Below are positions 43,388 to 52,081 of a stretch of DNA of 64,000 nucleotides, one piece after another (positions within the stretch are counted from its first letter, which is position 1; each line of letters opens with the position of its first letter). The notes below the pieces were generated by a model. That model had not been told where the DNA came from. It searched no databases and saw only the letters and a program-made list of their open reading frames with translations. The translations under genes and the position numbers were made by a program. Location of the stretch: contig NZ_CP046902.1 in assembly GCF_009789555.1 (NCBI RefSeq), positions 174,001 to 238,000 on the forward strand, written 5' to 3'. This stretch comes from Stutzerimonas stutzeri (GTDB lineage Bacteria; Pseudomonadota; Gammaproteobacteria; Pseudomonadales; Pseudomonadaceae).

Positions 43388-44233
43388 TCACGGCTGTTTC
43401 TCCTCGACCAACCAGTCCAGCCGCCAGCCGCCTTCGCTCTGGCCGAGCAGCCGCGCCAGCCATGGCAACAGCTCGCGCAACTCGTCTTCCAGCCCCCACG
43501 GCGGATTGCTGATCGCCAGTCCCGAGCCGTTCAGGCGCAGCGCTTCGTCAGTCGGATGGACGTAGAGTTCGGCGCGCAGCAGCTTTGGCGCACCGCTGCG
43601 CGACAGTTGCTGATAGAACCGCTTGAGCTGGCGCTCATCCTTGATCGGGTACCAGATCACCCCGACCGTCTGGCGCATGCGGCCCAGCGCTTCGGTCAAG
43701 GCCTGCACGCAACGCGTCAGCTCATCGGCCTGTTCGAAGGGTGGATCGACCAGCAGTACCACGCGTTTTTCCGGCGTTGGCATCAGGGCTCGGGGCACGT
43801 GCCAGCCCTCCCCCAGATGCACCGCGACGCGGCGATCTCCGGCCATGTTGTCCTTCAGCAGGCGACCGTCCTCGGGGTGTTTTTCATTGAGTTGCAGGCG
43901 GTCCTGCGGGCGACTCAGCTGTCGGGCCAGCTCCGGCGAGCCTGGGTAATAGCGCAGCGCGCCGTCCGGATTGAGCGCGCGAATCGCATTCAGATAATCC
44001 TCGGTCGACGGCGGAGCATCGCTGGCTTGCCACAATCGGGCGATGCCTTGCAGCCATTCGCCAGTGCGACTGGCCTGGTCGCCGGCGAGGTCGTACAGCC
44101 CGACACCGGCATGGCTGTCGAGGTAGGCGAACGGCGCCTCCTTGCGCGCGAGCAAGGCGAACAGCCGGGACAGGACGAGGTGTTTGAACACGTCGGCGTG
44201 GTTGCCGGCGTGAAAAGCGTGGCGGTAATTCAT
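43388..44233 (-). CDS. rlmJ: 23S rRNA (adenine-2030 N6)-methyltransferase RlmJ
   Basis: SAM-dependent enzyme methylating A2030 of 23S rRNA. 281 residues from ATG 44233 (AGGAG 6 nt upstream), start MNYRHAFHAGNHADVFKH as in RlmJ/YhiR. Further motifs are LDSHAGVGLYDL (SAM site) and LLVDPPFEQADE with catalytic Asp163. An open frame runs upstream to 44767 but is antisense to the next gene and rejected. Convergent with srkA. Confidence 0.93.
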   Translation of the reverse strand: MNYRHAFHAGNHADVFKHLVLSRLFALLARKEAPFAYLDSHAGVGLYDLAGDQASRTGEWLQGIARLWQASDAPPSTEDYLNAIRALNPDGALRYYPGSPELARQLSRPQDRLQLNEKHPEDGRLLKDNMAGDRRVAVHLGEGWHVPRALMPTPEKRVVLLVDPPFEQADELTRCVQALTEALGRMRQTVGVIWYPIKDERQLKRFYQQLSRSGAPKLLRAELYVHPTDEALRLNGSGLAISNPPWGLEDELRELLPWLARLLGQSEGGWRLDWLVEEKQP

Positions 44234-44377
44234 CGAGCACTCCTGAAGAGCGCACAGTCTAACTGCGCAGCCAACCGATTCAGAGAGGCAAGGCGCAGCC
44301 CCCGGCAGAATCGGACGAAGTTCGCGAACGCCACTGCTAAAGTGGCACCCTTGCGAGGCACGTGACAGGAACCCACG

Positions 44378-45421
44378 ATGGACATTCGAGATCTCTTCGG
44401 CATTCGACTGCCAATTATCCAGGCGCCGATGGCGGGCACCCAGAATCACCAGCTCGCCGCGGCGGTCTCCATGGCCGGCGGCCTGGGTTCGATTCCGGCG
44501 GGCATGCTCACCGCCGAATCGCTGGACGCCGAGCTCAGCGCCATGACGGCACTGACCGACCAGCCCTACAACGTCAACTTCTTCTGCCACCAGCCGCCCG
44601 CGCCCGATCCGGAACGCGAGCAAGCCTGGCTGGCGCTGCTCGCACCCTTTCTGGAAGAACACCGGATCGACCCGGCGAGCATCCCCGGCGGCGTCACGCG
44701 CAAGCCCTTCGACACGGAGATGGCCGAGGTAATCGAGCGCCACCGACCGCCTGTCGTCAGCTTTCATTTCGGCTTGCCCGCTCCGCAGTTGCTGCAGCGC
44801 GTGCGAGCCACCGGCGCCAGGATTCTATCCAGCGCCACGACAGTCGAAGAAGGTCGCTGGCTCCAGGCGCGGGGCGTGGACGCCGTGATCGCCCAGGGCC
44901 TTGAAGCCGGCGGCCATCGCGGCATGTTCCTCGACGCTGACCTCGACGGGCAGGTCGGCATTCTCGCCCTGTTGCCGCAATTGGTCGCCGCGCTGGAGAT
45001 ACCGGTCATCGCCGCCGGGGCAATCGCCGATGCTCGTGGAGTTTCCGCCGCGCAGACGCTTGGTGCCGCCGGCGTACAGGTCGGCACGGCCTATCTGCTG
45101 TGCGACGAAAGCCGCGCCAGTGCGCTGCATCGTCAGGCACTGCAACGTCCGGACGCGCAACATACGGTGTTGACCACGCTGTTTTCCGGGCGCCCCGCCC
45201 GCGGCATCGCCAACCGCCTGGTTCGCGAACTCGGCCCTCGCCCCGCTGCGGTACCGTCGTTCCCGCTGGCAGGCAACACGATCGCCAGCCTGCGCGCCCA
45301 GGCGGAGCCGCATGGGGTCGACGACTTCTCACCGCTCTGGGCCGGACAGAACGTCAGCGGCTGTCAGGCGGTCCCAGCCGAACGCTTGACCCGGACACTC
45401 GCGGCTGGCTGGCACGGTTGA
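44378..45421 (+). CDS. Nitronate monooxygenase-like FMN protein
   Basis: 347-residue TIM-barrel FMN protein of the NMO/2-nitropropane dioxygenase family. The N-terminus GIRLPIIQAPMAGTQNH is the family phosphate/flavin motif. Other segments are AVSMAGGLGSIPAGML, VSFHFGLPA, GLEAGGHRG and IPVIAAGAIADARGV with GVQVGTAYLLC. It oxidises alkyl nitronates in characterised relatives; the physiological substrate here is unknown. It precedes the carotenoid cluster and diverges from rlmJ. Confidence 0.82.
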   Translation: MDIRDLFGIRLPIIQAPMAGTQNHQLAAAVSMAGGLGSIPAGMLTAESLDAELSAMTALTDQPYNVNFFCHQPPAPDPEREQAWLALLAPFLEEHRIDPASIPGGVTRKPFDTEMAEVIERHRPPVVSFHFGLPAPQLLQRVRATGARILSSATTVEEGRWLQARGVDAVIAQGLEAGGHRGMFLDADLDGQVGILALLPQLVAALEIPVIAAGAIADARGVSAAQTLGAAGVQVGTAYLLCDESRASALHRQALQRPDAQHTVLTTLFSGRPARGIANRLVRELGPRPAAVPSFPLAGNTIASLRAQAEPHGVDDFSPLWAGQNVSGCQAVPAERLTRTLAAGWHG

Positions 45422-45522
45422 GCGGCCGCCGGGGCAACGCCAGGCGTCGGGGCCGGGTGCGACCGGGGCGATGCAGCGCGTAGACTGGTGCGACCTGCCG
45501 AACGAACGGATCGGAGATCGCC

Positions 45523-46041
45523 GTGCTGACGCCTACATTGGTATTTCTCGCCACCCTGGCCGGTATGGAGCTGTTCGCATGGTGGGCGCACAAGTATGTG
45601 ATGCACGGTTGGGGCTGGGGCTGGCACAAGTCTCATCACGAGCCACGCGCCGGCTGGTTCGAGACCAACGATCTGTACGCGGTGGTCTTCGCCGGCGTTG
45701 CGATCGTGCTGATCGCCCTGGGCACCGCCGGGTATGGCCCACTGGAATGGATCGGCGCGGGAATGACGGCCTACGGCCTGCTGTATTTCGTCGCCCATGA
45801 TGGGCTGGTCCATCATCGCTGGCCGTTGCGCTATGTACCGCGCAACGGCTATCTCAAGCGTCTTTATCAGGCCCATCGGCTGCACCACGCGGTCGAAGGC
45901 AAGGACCGCTGCGTGTCATTCGGCTTCCTCTATGCGCCGCCACTGGCGGTGCTCAAGCAGCAACTGCGCGAGCTGCACGATGGCCCGCTGCGCAAGGCCG
46001 CTAGCGCGGACGCGCCCAGAGCGAATCGGGACGGGGCGTGA
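45523..46041 (+). CDS. crtZ: Beta-carotene 3-hydroxylase
   Basis: Membrane di-iron hydroxylase converting beta-carotene to zeaxanthin. 172 residues from GTG 45523 (GGAGA upstream). The histidine clusters are complete: HKYVMH (23-28), HKSHH (35-39), HDGLVHH (92-98) and HRLHH (118-122). Hydrophobic segments lie at about 4-20 and 52-90. Its last 41 bp overlap the convergent crtB gene. No TGTACA element is seen upstream, so it may be controlled separately from the rest. Confidence 0.94.
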   Translation: MLTPTLVFLATLAGMELFAWWAHKYVMHGWGWGWHKSHHEPRAGWFETNDLYAVVFAGVAIVLIALGTAGYGPLEWIGAGMTAYGLLYFVAHDGLVHHRWPLRYVPRNGYLKRLYQAHRLHHAVEGKDRCVSFGFLYAPPLAVLKQQLRELHDGPLRKAASADAPRANRDGA

Positions 46042-46927
46042 TGCGCATTCGCCGCGAGGCGAGCGCCAGCATGCTCCCGCCCAGCAGGAATTGCAGCTTC
46101 TGCGCGCGGCTGGTCGACACGCGTGTATCCCAGGCCGCCGCGCCGCGGGCTTTCACCTCGATCCCGATCTGCCGGTAGATGCCATGGGCCGTTGCGATCG
46201 CCCATGCCGAGCGCAGGGGCAGATCGCGCAAACCCTGTGACGCGGACTGGTAGTAAGGCTCAGCCAGATCGACCAACCGCGCCGCGAGCGGCGCCAACGC
46301 GGCACGGTGCCGGGGCAGGCTGACTTCATCTTCGGGAACCCCGGCGTCGGCCAGCCAGTCGGCGGGCAGGTAGACCCGACCGATCTCGGCATCCTCGATG
46401 ATGTCGCGCGCGATATTGCTCAGCTGGAAGGCCAGGCCCAGGTCGCAGGCCCGGTCCAGCGTCGTGTCCGCTTCGGCCCCCATCACACGCGCCATCATCA
46501 GCCCCACTACACCGGCGACGCGGTAGCCGTACAGCAGCGTATCGTCGACGGTCCGGTACGCGTAGCGCTGTACATCCATGCCAAAGCCGGCCAAGTGCTC
46601 AAGCGGGTACTGCCGGGGAATCCGATGGCGCTCGATGACTTGTTGGAACGCAGCGAATGCCGGATCGCTCATCGGCTCTCCTGCGTAGGCGCGTTCGGTG
46701 AGTTCGACCAGTTCGGCCAGGCGCGCCGCGCCGGCAGTGCGGTCGCCCTGGACCTGCCCTTGACCGAGCACCTGGCCGTCGATGACGTCGTCGCAGTGAC
46801 GGCACCAGGCATAAAGCATCACCGCGCTCTGGCGGGTGCGCTCGTCGAACAGTCTCGCCGCCGCGGCAAAGCTCTTGGAGCCTGCGTTGATCGCCTGCGT
46901 CGAATGATCGATAACCTGCTCATTCAT
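46001..46927 (-). CDS. crtB: Phytoene synthase
   Basis: Condenses two geranylgeranyl diphosphates to phytoene. 308 residues with AINAGSKSFAAAARLF, the first Asp-rich motif CRHCDDVID (Asp46, Asp47, Asp50) and the second NIARDIIEDA (Asp175, Asp179) followed by GRVYLPADWL. The start overlaps crtI by 4 bp (ATGA). It is the last gene of the minus-strand carotenoid operon. Confidence 0.95.
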   Translation of the reverse strand: MNEQVIDHSTQAINAGSKSFAAAARLFDERTRQSAVMLYAWCRHCDDVIDGQVLGQGQVQGDRTAGAARLAELVELTERAYAGEPMSDPAFAAFQQVIERHRIPRQYPLEHLAGFGMDVQRYAYRTVDDTLLYGYRVAGVVGLMMARVMGAEADTTLDRACDLGLAFQLSNIARDIIEDAEIGRVYLPADWLADAGVPEDEVSLPRHRAALAPLAARLVDLAEPYYQSASQGLRDLPLRSAWAIATAHGIYRQIGIEVKARGAAAWDTRVSTSRAQKLQFLLGGSMLALASRRMRITPRPDSLWARPR

Positions 46928-48429
46928 CGGGCAAAATCCTCCAGCATCAACCCCGCCGTGGCCTTGGCCGAGCCCACCACGCCGGGAACGCCCGCGCCCG
47001 GATGCGTGCCAGCGCCGACGATGTAGAGGTTGGGGATCACATCATCCCGGTTGTGCGGACGGAACCAGGCACTCTGGGTGAGGATCGGCTCCAGGGAGAA
47101 CGCGGAACCGAGATGGGCACCGAGCTCATCTCGGAAGTCATGCGGGGTGAAGATCCGATGGGTCACCAGATCCTGGCGCAACCCCGGAATATAGTGGCGT
47201 TCGAGATATTCGAAGATGCGGTCACGGTACTTCGGTCCTTCCTCCGCCCAGTCGATGTCTGCCGTGCCCAGATGCGGCACCGGCGCCAGCACGTAGTGGC
47301 TGGCGCAACCGTCCGGGGCCAGCGACGGGTCGGTCACGCAGGGCGCGTGCAGGTAGAGTGAAAAATCATCGGCCAGGGTTTCGCGCTTGAAGATCTCGTC
47401 AATCAGTTCGCGGTAGCGCGGACCAAAACACACGGTGTGATGTTGCAGATGCCGGTGACGACGCTTGAGGCCGAAGTGAATGACGAACAGCGACATGGAA
47501 AAGCGCTTGCCGGACAGCCGTTTCGCCTCGTCGCGGCCGCGCGGCTCGTGGCCCAGCAATTGTTTGTAGGTGTTGACCACATCGGCGTTGGACGCCACCG
47601 CGTCGGCATCGAAACGGCGACCGTCGCGCGAGACCACCGCACAGGCTCGCCCTTGCGACAGATCGATACGTGCCACTTCGGCGTTCAGCTCCAGCCTGCC
47701 GCCCAGATCCTCGAACAGCCGGACCATGCCGCCTACCAGCGCACCGGTACCACCGCGTGGAAACCAGACGCCGCCCTGGCGCTCCAGTGCGTGGATCAGC
47801 GCATAGATCGACGAGGTTTCGAATGGGTTGCCACCCACCAGCAACGAGTGAAAGGACAGCGCCTGCCGAAGCCGGTCGTTCTCGACGAACCGCGCCACCA
47901 CGCTATACACGTCGCGCCAGGCCTGAAGCTTCGCCAGTTGCGGGGCGACCGCGACCATGCTGCGCAACGACAGAAACGGCACGGTGCCGAGCTTGACGTA
48001 GCCTTCTTCGTAGACGGCGCGCGAGTAAGCGAGAAAGCGTTGATAGCCGGCGACATCCCTTGGATTGAGCGCGTGAATCTGTCGGTCCAGGGCCGACTGG
48101 TCGTTGACGTAATCGAAGCAGTAACCGTCCTCCCAGCACAATCGGTAGAACGGGCTGACCGGCAGCAATTCGACGTAATCGGCCATACGCTTGCCGGCCC
48201 CGGCGAACAGCTCCTCCAATGCCGGCGGATCGGTGATCACGGTTGGCCCGGCATCGAATGTGAAACCCTGCTCGTGATAGACATAGGCGCGACCGCCCGG
48301 CTTGTCGCGTTTTTCCAGCAGTGTGGTTTGCACGCCGCTGCGCTGCAGCCGAATCGCCAGCGCCAGCCCGCCGAAACCGGCGCCAATCACCACGGCTCGT
48401 TTCGCTACACCGCCCGTTGCCGCGTTCAT
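46924..48429 (-). CDS. crtI: Phytoene desaturase
   Basis: FAD-dependent four-step desaturase converting phytoene to lycopene. 501 residues with the Rossmann motif VVIGAGFGGLALAIRLQRSG near the N-terminus, then KRDKPGGRAYVY and GFTFDAGPTVITDPP. The C-terminal signature is YIVGAGTHPGAGVPGVVGS. It overlaps crtY and crtB by 4 bp each. Confidence 0.96.
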   Translation of the reverse strand: MNAATGGVAKRAVVIGAGFGGLALAIRLQRSGVQTTLLEKRDKPGGRAYVYHEQGFTFDAGPTVITDPPALEELFAGAGKRMADYVELLPVSPFYRLCWEDGYCFDYVNDQSALDRQIHALNPRDVAGYQRFLAYSRAVYEEGYVKLGTVPFLSLRSMVAVAPQLAKLQAWRDVYSVVARFVENDRLRQALSFHSLLVGGNPFETSSIYALIHALERQGGVWFPRGGTGALVGGMVRLFEDLGGRLELNAEVARIDLSQGRACAVVSRDGRRFDADAVASNADVVNTYKQLLGHEPRGRDEAKRLSGKRFSMSLFVIHFGLKRRHRHLQHHTVCFGPRYRELIDEIFKRETLADDFSLYLHAPCVTDPSLAPDGCASHYVLAPVPHLGTADIDWAEEGPKYRDRIFEYLERHYIPGLRQDLVTHRIFTPHDFRDELGAHLGSAFSLEPILTQSAWFRPHNRDDVIPNLYIVGAGTHPGAGVPGVVGSAKATAGLMLEDFAR

Positions 48430-49592
48430 TGATGGTCCTTTTGGTGCAAGTTGACGGCGGCGAGCGCTCGAAGCGCTTCGGCCACCGGCACGGGAGGTTT
48501 GCCCGAGACGATGCGCAAGCGGTCCCAGGCCGTCAGGTCAGCCGCGTAGAAACGCTGGATAAGCGGTTCGCGCAGGCCATAGAAACGCTGCATCACAGCC
48601 CAGCGGCGGTCCGCCGGCCCGGCCATGAACAACATCCGATTGAGCAGCCGGAAGAATCCGCGGCGCCGCCATTGCGCGAGCGAATAGGCGCGGATCGCTG
48701 CGAACAGGCCGGCGGCATCCCAGCGATCCAGCGCAACCAGATGATCGGTCAGGCGTACCGCATCGGGCAGCGAGTAGCCGGTGGTGGGATGGAACAGAGC
48801 CGCCGAAAGCCCGCTCTGCGGCACGCCTCGCGCCTCGTCCCAGAAGCCCGGCAGGTCACCGGACAACACGATCGGCAACACGCCCTGCTCCTCGCGCAAT
48901 CGCTCGTCGACCTGCCAGCCACGCGCATCGACGTAGCGCGCTATGTTGGCTCGCAGGGTATCGAGCGCCACGGCCTCGCCATCGGCGTAATAGGTGTCCT
49001 CGATCAGCAGACGGTCAGCGCTCAATGGCAAGACGTAGACGAACCGATAACCGTCGTGCTGAGCGACGCTGGCATCCATGATGATCGGGATTTGCACACC
49101 GTGAGGTTGGCGCAGGCGCAACTCCTGGCCAAGGAACTTCTGGTAGCCCAGCGCCAGCCGCGCACTTCGCCGCACCCCACGTCCGTCGATCACCGCGCCG
49201 GCATCCAGCACCTGTCCGGTGGACAGGAGAACCCGTCGCGGTTCGATTTGCGAAACAGCCGTCGCCAGGCGCACGCTGTCGCCCAGTTCGGCCATCAGGT
49301 ACTGGTGGAAGCGGTGTGAAAACAGGCTTGCGTAACCGTTGCCCAGACGCCGCCGCAAATCGGGAAAGATGACCTCGTAGGCCGGCCAGCACTGACCCAC
49401 CAGCGGCGTCAGCCAAGCCCGCTGCGCAGGCCTCAGGTCGGTTTCGTGGAACGACCAGGTGTGGTTGCCACCCAGCGTGTCGCCCTGCTCCAGCAGCAGG
49501 ATGCGCAGGTCGGGCCGCCGCTGGCGCAGCCGTAGCGCAAGCAGCCCGTTGGCCAAGCCACCTCCCACGAGGATCAGGTCTGCATCAGCCAT
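48426..49592 (-). CDS. crtY: Lycopene beta-cyclase
   Basis: Flavoprotein that cyclises both ends of lycopene to beta-carotene. 388 residues with the dinucleotide motif LILVGGGLANGLLALRL, LLEQGDTLGGNHTWSFHETD, GYQKFLGQELRL and LPLSADRLLIEDTYY, all CrtY-type. It overlaps crtX by 8 bp upstream and crtI by 4 bp downstream. Confidence 0.95.
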   Translation of the reverse strand: MADADLILVGGGLANGLLALRLRQRRPDLRILLLEQGDTLGGNHTWSFHETDLRPAQRAWLTPLVGQCWPAYEVIFPDLRRRLGNGYASLFSHRFHQYLMAELGDSVRLATAVSQIEPRRVLLSTGQVLDAGAVIDGRGVRRSARLALGYQKFLGQELRLRQPHGVQIPIIMDASVAQHDGYRFVYVLPLSADRLLIEDTYYADGEAVALDTLRANIARYVDARGWQVDERLREEQGVLPIVLSGDLPGFWDEARGVPQSGLSAALFHPTTGYSLPDAVRLTDHLVALDRWDAAGLFAAIRAYSLAQWRRRGFFRLLNRMLFMAGPADRRWAVMQRFYGLREPLIQRFYAADLTAWDRLRIVSGKPPVPVAEALRALAAVNLHQKDHQ

Positions 49593-50874
49593 GCTCTGCC
49601 CCTTTCGCGACCGGCGATTCGATGCCGAGCACCTGTTCGATCAGCCGCGCGGCGCGCGCCGCACCCCCAGCGTCGCGGACCTCCGCGCCCAGGGCCTTTG
49701 CTCGTTGGGCGAATCCAGGCTCGTGCAGCAGACGGCGAAGCGCCTGCGCGATGCGTGCACGACTGGCCAAGCGTGGATCGAGTTTCAACCCCACCCCGGC
49801 ATGAACCACACGCGCGGCGACACCAGGCTGGTCGAAGGCGATCGGCAGCGCCAGGCTCGGCACGCCGGCCTCCAGCGCATCGAGCACAGTGTTAAGCCCG
49901 GCATGGGTGATAACGGCATCAGCCCGTGCCAGTACTGCGCGCTGCGGGGCGAAATCGGTGACCCAGCGGCTGCCCGCCCTCTGCAATCGCGCTTGCTGTC
50001 GCGCATCGAGGCGACCGCAATGGGCAATCAGCACGGCCACCCCGAGGTCGCGACAGGCCTTGGCGATCCGCTCGAACAACCCGACACGGTCGCCCTGCAG
50101 CGTGCCCAGCGAAGCGAATACGAAGGGCTCGCCGGTTGCGATTGGAAGCGCGAGCGCCGGTTCCTCGGATGACGTGTCTCGTAGCGGGCCGACGGCATGG
50201 AAGTGCCTGGGTAGCGCGACGCGCGGAAAATCGAAGCCGGGGGTGGCCTGGCTCAGCTGCAGCAAGGGCGACAGGCATTCATCGAGGCGCTGACGCGGCG
50301 ACAGACCAAACGCGGCCGCATGACGCGAAATGACCTGGGCATGGGCGCGCATTGCCCAGTCATAGACGCCACTGCTGTGCAGATTCAACTGTTCGCCCCA
50401 GGGCTCATCGCGATAGCGCCACGGCATTACCGGCAGCGGAACGCGCGCTTCACGGTTGACCGGCAGCGCGCACGCCACCGACACGAAGGGCAGCCCGAGA
50501 CACTCGGCCACCAGCCCTCCGGCTGGCTCCATTTGATCAGCGATGACGGCATCGGCGCCGATCGCACGCAGCACGGCCGGCGCGTCTCGACAGTACATGT
50601 CGGTCGCAGCGGCCATATCGGCGATAACCCGGCGGATGCCCCAGGGGCCGCCCGGCCTCGCTGCCCGATCGATCACGGCCTTGAGCGCGCCGGGCGGATG
50701 CGAAACGGCCCCAACCCGGGCGAAACCCAGCTGCGGTTGACGCAGCAGCGCGGCGACGTCCGCCTGCTGCACGAGGGTGACCCGATGCCCGAGGGCCAAT
50801 AGCGCGCCAGCGATGGCCTCCATGGCGCGCAGGTGGCTGAGAAAGGGCGGTGCGATCACCGCAAAGTGAGCCAT
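49585..50874 (-). CDS. crtX: Zeaxanthin glucosyltransferase
   Basis: GT1-family UDP-glucose transferase attaching glucose to zeaxanthin hydroxyls, giving zeaxanthin mono- and diglucoside. 429 residues, start MAHFAVIAPPFLSHLRAMEAI. The acceptor side has DQMEPAGGLVAECLGLPFVSV; the donor motif is ITHAGLNTVLDALEAGVPSL, then PIAFDQPGVAARV. idi ends 45 bp upstream, and crtY overlaps its end. Confidence 0.93.
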   Translation of the reverse strand: MAHFAVIAPPFLSHLRAMEAIAGALLALGHRVTLVQQADVAALLRQPQLGFARVGAVSHPPGALKAVIDRAARPGGPWGIRRVIADMAAATDMYCRDAPAVLRAIGADAVIADQMEPAGGLVAECLGLPFVSVACALPVNREARVPLPVMPWRYRDEPWGEQLNLHSSGVYDWAMRAHAQVISRHAAAFGLSPRQRLDECLSPLLQLSQATPGFDFPRVALPRHFHAVGPLRDTSSEEPALALPIATGEPFVFASLGTLQGDRVGLFERIAKACRDLGVAVLIAHCGRLDARQQARLQRAGSRWVTDFAPQRAVLARADAVITHAGLNTVLDALEAGVPSLALPIAFDQPGVAARVVHAGVGLKLDPRLASRARIAQALRRLLHEPGFAQRAKALGAEVRDAGGAARAARLIEQVLGIESPVAKGAEHG

Positions 50875-50919
50875 CGTGATTCCCCTTGCCGGCTGCGGGC
50901 GGCCTGCCGGCGGTTCCCG

Positions 50920-51969
50920 TCATAGGCTGGACGGATCAAAGACGGGTAACAGCGGCGCCCGCGCAAGTGACGCGAGGTCCGCCGAGCCGGTGCAGAAACA
51001 AGCGACTCTCAGCTGCTCGATCATGATCTGGAAATGCTCGATCACCGCCTGGGGTCCGATTAACGCCGCGTCCAGCACACCGGCCGCCTGGCCGACCAGG
51101 TCGGCCCCGAGGCGAATCGCCTTGGCCGCGTCGATGCCATCTCGGATACCGCCCGAAGCAATCAGATGCGCGCCGGGGCACGCCTGACGCACCCGCACGA
51201 TGGCTTGTGCACTGGGGATGCCCCATCCGGCGAACGCCTGGGCGATGGCGCGTTGCCGCGGGTCTGGCGCGCGCTCGGCCTCGACCGCGGCCCAACTGGT
51301 TCCACCGGCGCCCGCGACGTCGATCACCGAAACACCGGCATCCAGTAGCCGCCGCGCCACCGACGCACAGATGCCAGCGCCCACTTCCTTGGCCACCAGC
51401 GGCACAGGGAGCCGTACGGCCAGCGCCTCGATTGCGCTCAGAACACCCCGCCAGTCGCGGTCGCCGCCCGCCTGCACAGCCTCCTGCAATGGATTGAGAT
51501 GAATGATCAGCGCATCCGCGTCGATCATCTCTACCGCGCGCTGCGCCTCGTCCAGCCCGTAACCGGCGACCAACTGCGCAGCGCCGAAGTTCGCCAGCAG
51601 CGGGATGGAAGGCGCCAGCTGCCTCAACTGCCGCGTCAGCCCGTGATCCGCGCCGGTGTCCAGCGCGATGCGTTGCGAGCCGACGGCCAGGGCGATGCCC
51701 AGCACCTCGGCCGCCTCTGCCAGGTGTCGATTGATCTGGGTCGCGCGTGCAGCCCCGCCGGTCATGGAACTGATCAGCACGGGCGCTGCCAGGTCCCGCC
51801 CGAACAACACACTGCGGGTATCGATGTCCTCCAGACGCAACTCTGGCAGGGCGCAGTGCTCGAATCTCAGGGCGGCGAAGCCGGTGTCCACTGCGGAACA
51901 GGCGCGGCGCGGGTCAAGAACGATATCCAAATGTTCGTTCTTGCGGTCCGCAAAAGAATCTTTGCTCAT
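50920..51969 (-). CDS. idi: Isopentenyl-diphosphate isomerase type II (FMN)
   Basis: FMN/NADPH-dependent isomerase interconverting IPP and DMAPP. It boosts DMAPP supply for GGPP. 349 residues of type II (fni): RKNEHLDIVLD near the N-terminus, LISSMTGGA, AVGSQRIALD, HLNPLQEAVQAGGDRDW and GGIRDGIDAAKAIRLGADLVG. First gene of the leftward crt operon, diverging from crtE. Its own RBS is GAGGCG. Confidence 0.94.
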   Translation of the reverse strand: MSKDSFADRKNEHLDIVLDPRRACSAVDTGFAALRFEHCALPELRLEDIDTRSVLFGRDLAAPVLISSMTGGAARATQINRHLAEAAEVLGIALAVGSQRIALDTGADHGLTRQLRQLAPSIPLLANFGAAQLVAGYGLDEAQRAVEMIDADALIIHLNPLQEAVQAGGDRDWRGVLSAIEALAVRLPVPLVAKEVGAGICASVARRLLDAGVSVIDVAGAGGTSWAAVEAERAPDPRQRAIAQAFAGWGIPSAQAIVRVRQACPGAHLIASGGIRDGIDAAKAIRLGADLVGQAAGVLDAALIGPQAVIEHFQIMIEQLRVACFCTGSADLASLARAPLLPVFDPSSL

Positions 51970-52028
51970 AAGGCGCCTCGTTCGATGACTTTATGTTGAC
52001 GGATGCGGTCATTAAAAGTGCCAAGACT

Positions 52029-52043
52029 TGTACAAGCTGTACA
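52029..52043. promoter_or_regulatory. TGTACA direct repeats in crtE/idi divergent promoter
   Basis: Two TGTACA hexamers (52029-52034, 52038-52043) sit in a 9-bp periodic arrangement, TTGTACAAG then CTGTACAAC, with a degenerate TGTCAC 10 bp on. MerR-family B12 photoreceptors (CarH/LitR, and PplR of Pseudomonas putida) bind TGTACA-like repeats at carotenoid and light-response promoters. The spacing is tighter than the reported PplR N12 arrangement. A candidate -35 TTGACG lies at 51996. Confidence 0.5.
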
Positions 52044-52081
52044 ACATTGTCACAGCACCTGAACCGATACAGGAGGTCGCC

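Noticed and set aside
52028..52081. Upstream in-frame ATG that would lengthen CrtE by 18 residues
   Set aside because: It lies within the TGTACA repeats, has no ribosome site, and the downstream ATG has a perfect AGGAGG.
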